Shown: positions 49,371-53,439 of the stretch, piece by piece
Layout: each line of letters opens with the position of its first letter
How positions within the stretch are numbered: the stretch's first letter is position 1
Assembly: GCA_947626935.1 (NCBI GenBank)
Contig: CANQUD010000010.1
Span: forward strand, 1-53,439
Reading direction: 5' to 3'
DNA length: 53,439 nt
Source of the DNA: an uncultured Clostridia bacterium
Lineage (GTDB): Bacteria; Bacillota; Clostridia; Christensenellales; Borkfalkiaceae
Translations under genes and position numbers: made by a program
The notes under the pieces: model-generated
Seen by the model: only the letters and a program-made list of their open reading frames with translations
Databases searched by the model: none
Told to the model about the DNA's origin: nothing

Positions 49371-49394
49371 CAAATCTGATGAGAAATTGCAAAG

Positions 49395-49871
49395 TCAATC
49401 CTCTTTTTTCTTTAATTTTAAGATCGACTTGATATACTTGTCCACCGTAACATTTGCCGTTGCCTCGTTCTTGTCCCGTACCTTGTGGACGAACATCGTC
49501 GTATTGCCGCAATGGGGACAGGTGATCTCGCAGTCATAGCTGAAGATCATGCCTGTATATTTCCCCGAACTGTCATACTTCTTATCTGCCTGTGCGAGCG
49601 AAATTTCATAACTGACCGCCTCATCCGTCTCTCCCATGAACTTCTGGCAGCTCGGACAGATCGCATACATGGTATCCTTGGCGAATCCGATGCCGACCGC
49701 AACACACAGACCGCCTGCAACGGCGATGATGAGTCCCACCCAAAGCAGAGCATTGGAGGGGATCGCCAGTCCGATAATAAAGAGAACCAGTCCGACCGCA
49801 AACACGCCGCTTCCGATGATAACGGGGAGCTTTGCCGCCTTTACCATCTGCTTTAATTGAAATTTTTCCAT
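49395..49871 (-). CDS. Membrane protein with C-terminal zinc ribbon
   Basis: A 158-residue protein. Two membrane helices form a hairpin at residues ~17-62 (VIIGSGVFAVGLVLFIIGLA, LLWVGLIIAVAGGLCVAVGI). The cytoplasmic part has CPSC and CPHC pairs about 40 residues apart, a likely zinc site. The ribosome site AAAGGAG fixes the start at 49871. It is divergent from an XRE regulator, with repeated operators between them, so it is probably that regulator's target. The function is unknown. Confidence 0.8.
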   Translation of the reverse strand: MEKFQLKQMVKAAKLPVIIGSGVFAVGLVLFIIGLAIPSNALLWVGLIIAVAGGLCVAVGIGFAKDTMYAICPSCQKFMGETDEAVSYEISLAQADKKYDSSGKYTGMIFSYDCEITCPHCGNTTMFVHKVRDKNEATANVTVDKYIKSILKLKKKED

Positions 49872-49909
49872 CTTCTTCTCCTTTTTTTGAGATATTGACA
49901 TCATTATAC

Positions 49910-49951
49910 AAGAAGTTTTCTTCTTTGTCAATCATTTTAAGAAGTTTTCTT
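49910..49951. promoter_or_regulatory. Paired operator sites between divergent genes
   Basis: AAGAAGTTTTCTT occurs twice, at 49910-49922 and 49939-49951; each is a palindrome AAGAA-N3-TTCTT. The spacing is 29 bases. The adjacent XRE gene is the likely binder. TAAAAT six bases before its ATG is a possible -10. Confidence 0.6.
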
Positions 49952-49964
49952 GTAAAATTTTATT

Positions 49965-50174
49965 ATGGTGAAATTGGGAGAAAGAATTAAGGATCTTCGG
50001 CTCGAGAAGGGTCTGACGCAGCAAAAGCTGGCGCAGCTTGTCGGGGTCAGCCAAAAAGCTGTGGACTATTGGGAACGCTCGGTCAATGAACCGAAGGCGA
50101 GCTACATCATCGCCATGGTCAATGTGTTCGGCATCAGTTTTGATGATTTTTTTGAGAATGTCACGACGGAATAG
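49965..50174 (+). CDS. XRE-family transcriptional regulator
   Basis: A 69-residue DNA-binding protein that is almost all helix-turn-helix: LGERIKDLRLEKGLTQQKLA, then VGVSQKAVDYWERSVNEPKA as recognition helix region, ending FGISFDDFFENVTTE. Proteins this short act as dimers and often repress their own divergent promoter region. Repeated operators lie just upstream. Confidence 0.9.
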   Translation: MVKLGERIKDLRLEKGLTQQKLAQLVGVSQKAVDYWERSVNEPKASYIIAMVNVFGISFDDFFENVTTE

Positions 50175-50181
50175 CGTTATG

Positions 50182-50202
50182 GGGTCCTGCGGGACCCTTT
50201 TG
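50182..50202 (+). terminator. Terminator after the XRE gene
   Basis: GGGTCC and GGACCC arms with a four-base loop and a short TTTTG run. Confidence 0.7.
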
Positions 50203-50270
50203 CTTTGTTCCCGCGCTTGCGGCTTAAAAGGAGCACATCGCCATACTTTCCACTTTTTTCCGAAAACTAC

Positions 50271-50298
50271 TTGAAAATATTTTCATTTATGATAAAAT
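50271..50298 (+). promoter_or_regulatory. Probable promoter of pyk
   Basis: TTGAAA (50271-50276), 16-base spacer, TAAAAT (50293-50298). The leader is about 25 bases with GGGGGGAT before the ATG. Confidence 0.65.
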
Positions 50299-50328
50299 AG
50301 AGACGATATTTTCATTCAGGGGGGATCT

Positions 50329-51741
50329 ATGAAAAAGACAAAGATCGTCTGCACGCTCGGACCCGCTTCCGAGACCAAAGAGGTCATCGCCGCAATGGCG
50401 GACGCGGGCATGAACGTCGCACGCATCAACTTCTCGCACGGCACGCACGAGGAACACGCAAAAAAAATCGAGATCATCGAGGAAGTCCGCAGGGAAAAGA
50501 ATATCCCGCTGCCCATCCTTCTCGATACCAAGGGACCCGAATTCCGCATCCGCGCCTTCAAAAACGGCAAGATCTTCTTGAAGGAAGGCGACCCGTTCAC
50601 CTTCACGGCGGATGAGATCGAGGGCGACGAGACCCGCGTCTCCGTCTCCTATAAGAACATCTGCAACGAGATGCTCCCGGGGGACAAGATCTTGCTCAAC
50701 AACGGTCTCATGGTGTTCGAAGTCGTCTCCGTCAAGGCGCCCGACGTCCTCTGCAAGGTCGTCATCGGCGGGGAACTTTCCAGCCGCAAATCGATGTTCT
50801 TCCCCGAAAAACAGCTCGACCTCGTCTATCTCTCCGAACAGGACAAAGCCGACCTTCTCTTCGGGATCAAGCACGGCGTCGACTTCATCGCCTGCTCCTT
50901 CGTCTCCAAGGCACAGGACATCCTCGATGTCAGGAATTTCCTGCATGAAAACGGCTCCGACGACATCGACCTCATCGCAAAAATCGAGAACCGCGCGGGC
51001 GTCAACAACCTCGACGAGATCCTGAAGGTCTCCGACGGCATCATGATCGGCAGAGGCGACATGGGCGTGGAAATTCCCTATGAGGAACTGCCCGACATTC
51101 AGAAATACATCATCACGGCTTGCAGGATCGCGGGCAAGCGCTGCATCACGGCGACCGAAATGCTCGAATCCATGATCCACAATCCCCGCCCGACCCGTGC
51201 GGAGATCTCCGACGTCGCAAACGCCGTCTATGACGGTTCCTCCGCCATCATGCTCTCGGGCGAGACCGCCGCGGGCGAATATCCCGTCCGGTCTGTCGCC
51301 GCCATGGCGAAGATCGCCGCACAGGCGGAATCCAAGATCGACTATATCCAGCGCGTCGACGACGACAAATACCTCATCAAGAATCTCTCCGACGCGCTCT
51401 CCCACTCCGCCTGCCTTCTTGCCCACGACGTCAGAGCAAAGGCGATCGTCGTCTGCACGAGGACGGGCGGCACCGCAAAGATGGTCTCGAGGTTCCGCCC
51501 CATGATCGACATTATCGGCATGACGACGGATGAGAAGAGCTATCGCAAGCTCGCCCTCTCGTGGGGGGTCCTGCCCGTCCTGTCCGAGGAATACAACTCC
51601 GTCGACGTCCTGTTCCACTTTGCGAAGCGGGCGGCGCTCGACAGCGGGCTGGTGAAGAAGGGCGACGTCATCGTCATCACGGGCGGCACCCCGAACGGCA
51701 AGAGCGGAAATTCTTCCCTCATCAACCTCGAAACAGTCTGA
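50329..51741 (+). CDS. pyk: Pyruvate kinase
   Basis: A 470-residue glycolytic enzyme making pyruvate and ATP from phosphoenolpyruvate and ADP. KKTKIVCTLGPASETKEVIA, RINFSHGTHEEH, LLDTKGPEFRI and the metal-site stretch IAKIENRAGVNNLDEILKVS with GRGDMGVEI are all present. The regulatory C-terminal domain ends with VIVITGGTPNGKSGNSSLI. There is no extra C-terminal PEP-utiliser-like domain, as found in many Bacillota. Monocistronic by its promoter and terminator. Confidence 0.97.
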   Translation: MKKTKIVCTLGPASETKEVIAAMADAGMNVARINFSHGTHEEHAKKIEIIEEVRREKNIPLPILLDTKGPEFRIRAFKNGKIFLKEGDPFTFTADEIEGDETRVSVSYKNICNEMLPGDKILLNNGLMVFEVVSVKAPDVLCKVVIGGELSSRKSMFFPEKQLDLVYLSEQDKADLLFGIKHGVDFIACSFVSKAQDILDVRNFLHENGSDDIDLIAKIENRAGVNNLDEILKVSDGIMIGRGDMGVEIPYEELPDIQKYIITACRIAGKRCITATEMLESMIHNPRPTRAEISDVANAVYDGSSAIMLSGETAAGEYPVRSVAAMAKIAAQAESKIDYIQRVDDDKYLIKNLSDALSHSACLLAHDVRAKAIVVCTRTGGTAKMVSRFRPMIDIIGMTTDEKSYRKLALSWGVLPVLSEEYNSVDVLFHFAKRAALDSGLVKKGDVIVITGGTPNGKSGNSSLINLETV

Positions 51742-51760
51742 AAATCACAACATGGGTATG

Positions 51761-51797
51761 AAAAATGAGACCCGAGGCATTCTCGGGTCTCATTTTT
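51761..51797. terminator. Bidirectional terminator between pyk and an XRE gene
   Basis: A 16-bp stem (AAAAATGAGACCCGAG and complement) with a five-base loop. It includes the last codons of the convergent regulator gene. Confidence 0.9.
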
Positions 51798-51993
51798 GTT
51801 TGAGCTGAAGAAGCTCATCCGCGCTGATCTCAAAAAACATGCACAGCGTTCGGATCGCGTGATAATCGGGCAAACGCCCCGCATTCAACCATCCGCTGAT
51901 CGTGGTCTTGGGGATCCCCGTCTCCCGCGAAAGTTGCGCCTGCGTCAGTTTGTACTCCGACAGCAAATCTTTCAACAAGTCAGAAAATTTCAT
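51790..51993 (-). CDS. XRE-family regulator of the BspA lipoprotein gene
   Basis: A 67-residue helix-turn-helix protein: FSDLLKDLLSEYKLTQAQLS, TGIPKTTISGWLNAGRLPDY as the DNA-reading region, ending FFEISADELLQLKQK. The start at 51993 is chosen because TATAAT (52000-52005) lies six bases upstream and the longer frame has a non-native N-terminus. It is divergent from the BspA lipoprotein gene, with two ACCT-N4-AGGT palindromes between; autoregulation and repression of the neighbour are likely. Confidence 0.85.
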   Translation of the reverse strand: MKFSDLLKDLLSEYKLTQAQLSRETGIPKTTISGWLNAGRLPDYHAIRTLCMFFEISADELLQLKQK

Positions 51994-52011
51994 AAAAATA
52001 TTATATCCCAA

Positions 52012-52056
52012 ATACCTAAAAAGGTATTGACTGTACCTAATTAGGTATGATATAAT
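52012..52056. promoter_or_regulatory. Double operator and promoter of the BspA lipoprotein gene
   Basis: Operators ATACCTAAAAAGGTAT (52012-52027) and GTACCTAATTAGGTAT (52033-52048) have centres 21 bases apart, two helical turns. The second fills the 18-base spacer between TTGACT (52027-52032) and TATAAT (52051-52056) of the rightward promoter. The first covers the -35 zone of the leftward one. Confidence 0.75.
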
Positions 52057-52078
52057 ATTCGATAAGGAGAAAAAACTA

Positions 52079-52732
52079 ATGAAACGTAACTTTTTGACGG
52101 TCTTTTTGACACTCATTGCAACCCTCTGCCTCTGCTTCGCCCTCGCGGCATGCGGCGGCAATAGCGGAAATGGCGGAAACAAGGACGACAGTGAGGATGT
52201 CGTCCTTGAAGGGACGGAAGGACTTCAATATCGGGAGATCTTGACGGAAGGAGAACCCGTTGCCGAAGTTGTCGGTCTCGGAACCGCCTCGGGTACCGAT
52301 ATCGTCATTTCCTCTTTCTACAACGGTTTGAAGGTGACCTCGATCGGAGAGCGTGCGTTTGAAGGCTGCAGCGAACTTACGAGTATTACCATTCCCGACG
52401 GTGTGATCACGATCGGAGATTCGGCGTTCTGGAGTTGTAGCGGACTGACAAGCATTACGATTCCCGACAGCGTGACGTCGATTGGGATTGGTGCGTTCTC
52501 GGGTTGCATCGAATTGACAAGCATTACGATTCCCGACAGCGTGACCTCGATCGGATATGGTGCGTTCGGGTGGAGCGGTAGTCTGACGGAGATCCAATTT
52601 AAGGGAACGGTAAAAGAATGGCAAGCGATGGACAAAGCGAGTAGTTGGGATTCCGATACAGGAAATTACACAATAACTTGCATAGACGGGACGATCGATA
52701 AAGAGGGCAATGTGACGTATTTTGAGCAATAA
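52079..52732 (+). CDS. Small BspA-type leucine-rich lipoprotein
   Basis: A 217-residue lipoprotein. The signal peptide ([20 protein letters not shown]) ends in LAAC, then a Gly/Asn linker. A beta domain of about 45 residues precedes four LRR_5 repeats (e.g. [20 protein letters not shown]). The C-terminal tail [13 protein letters not shown]...GNVTYFEQ is shared with the giant BspA protein and the remnant at 40497. AAGGAG precedes the ATG. It is probably displayed on the outer membrane face and controlled by the divergent XRE protein. Confidence 0.9.
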   Translation: MKRNFLTVFLTLIATLCLCFALAACGGNSGNGGNKDDSEDVVLEGTEGLQYREILTEGEPVAEVVGLGTASGTDIVISSFYNGLKVTSIGERAFEGCSELTSITIPDGVITIGDSAFWSCSGLTSITIPDSVTSIGIGAFSGCIELTSITIPDSVTSIGYGAFGWSGSLTEIQFKGTVKEWQAMDKASSWDSDTGNYTITCIDGTIDKEGNVTYFEQ

Positions 52733-52752
52733 GTAGATGATTTTTGATGTAG

Positions 52753-52780
52753 GCGCCCGCGGACAGAAGTCCGCGGGCGC
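52753..52780. terminator. Hairpin at the 3' end of the BspA lipoprotein gene
   Basis: GCGCCCGCGGAC and GTCCGCGGGCGC arms with a four-base loop, as at the other BspA loci. Confidence 0.75.
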
Positions 52781-52829
52781 TGTTTGAATGAGCGGAAGGA
52801 TGGGTTTAGGATGACGCACAGTCCCCCCA

Positions 52830-53439
52830 CCACCCGCTACGCGGGAGCCTCTTTGGGCGGCAGGGACCGCCGCAAAGCCCTTCGGCGATGCCACGCCTCA
52901 TGTCGCGGCGCAGCTCACAGCCCACTGGGCTGTTGAGCAGAATTGCGCCGCTCCACCCTCCCATGGAGAGGGGTTGCCTTGGCGCCCCCTTGAGGGGGAG
53001 CTGCCGAGGCTGCCCTTGCCGAGGCTGAGGGGGTGTTCCGATTTGGAATGACACCCCTTCCGCCCCCTTCGGGGGCGCCCACCCCTCAAGGGGTGGGCAA
53101 GAGAAATAAGGTGACCCACTCCCCCTGTTCTTTGGGCGGCAGGGACCGCAGCCGCTCATGCAGAGCGTAGCGAAGCATCCCGTTAAACCTACGGGGCGGG
53201 TGTGTCCCCTTGGCTCCCCTCGAGGTCCCTGCAAAAAGACAACGTGTTTTTGCAGGGTGGTTTAGGGGAGCTGTCGAGCGAAGCGAGACTGAAGGGTTTA
53301 ACCCCTCTGTCACTTCGTGACATCTCCCCTATGAGGGGCGACAAGAGAACGGATGCGCCGCTCCACCCTCCCATGGAGAGGGGTTGCCTTGGCGCCCCCT
53401 TGAGGGGGAGCTGCCGAGGCTGCCCTTGCCGAGGCTGAG
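52830..53439. repeat. Large block of dispersed palindromic repeats
   Basis: No gene is supported. Bases 52966-53030 recur at 53360-53439 (TCCCATGGAGAGGGGTTGCC onward). Bases 53227-53257 hold another CTGCAAAAAGAC.../...TTTTTGCAG hairpin, followed by the GGGGAGCTGTCGAGCGAAGC segment found at 48205. Bases 52858-52960 are the inverse of part of the 40302-40460 block. Confidence 0.8.

Overview
The window looks like a chromosome segment of a GC-rich, gut-type, Gram-positive Clostridia-like bacterium. The support is strong consensus sigma-A promoters, AGGAGG-type ribosome sites, BspA-like leucine-rich surface proteins, GH43 and GH51 arabinan-type glycosidases, tryptophanase, a MetNIQ importer and a BioY transporter. 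The standard genetic code is used, since TGA is a normal stop. Genus and species cannot be read from this sequence alone.

Layout. Bases 280-8926, almost all on the minus strand, are a tailed-phage head and packaging cassette: a putative late regulator with an SOS-type box, large terminase, portal, scaffold, capsid and three head-type proteins. No integrase, tail or lysis gene is visible. A host-type membrane protein gene (7722-8432) sits inside it on the opposite strand. Bases 9151-15669 hold two tandem secreted beta-propeller-like paralogues, a GH43 glycosidase and a MurG-type transferase. Bases 15866-22265 hold a heterodimeric ABC exporter, BioY and MetK. Bases 22652-30403 hold a giant zinc-ribbon/membrane/BspA protein, a radical SAM protein, an ABC-F ATPase and a membrane protein. 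Bases 30694-39451 hold a gene broken by an in-frame stop, tsf-rpsB, a surface protein, an RluA-type pseudouridine synthase, a methyltransferase and GH51. Bases 39452-45482 hold a structured RNA, a BspA remnant, a Na/Pi symporter and metNIQ with its leader. Bases 45600-49206 hold tRNA-Pro with tandem partial copies, tryptophanase and rnpB with partial copies. The rest holds two XRE regulators, pyruvate kinase, a small BspA lipoprotein and dense repeats.

The most notable signals are regulatory and RNA-level. (1) The metNIQ leader encodes two tandem short peptides with clustered Met codons (MMRMC and MMQMC), each followed by an intrinsic terminator that earlier leader sequence can compete with. 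This looks like tandem ribosome-mediated methionine attenuation in an organism type where S-box or T-box RNAs are expected. (2) Two copies of an unrecognised structured RNA (26324-26464 minus; 39703-39854 plus) have near-identical promoters and terminators, covarying stems and a conserved possible pseudoknot. Both lie upstream of a BspA-family gene or remnant on the same strand. (3) Units of 213-214 bp downstream of tRNA-Pro and rnpB each carry a copy of the host RNA's 3' end, a hairpin with changed but still complementary arms, and a conserved motif with three covarying stems. A third copy of that motif is inserted inside rnpB itself. (4) Several genes have a -10 box ending exactly 6 nt before the ATG, which predicts leaderless mRNAs.

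Small palindromic repeats fill most intergenic gaps and also extend one ABC exporter reading frame. All functional calls come from reading motifs and composition by eye; no database search or folding program was run.
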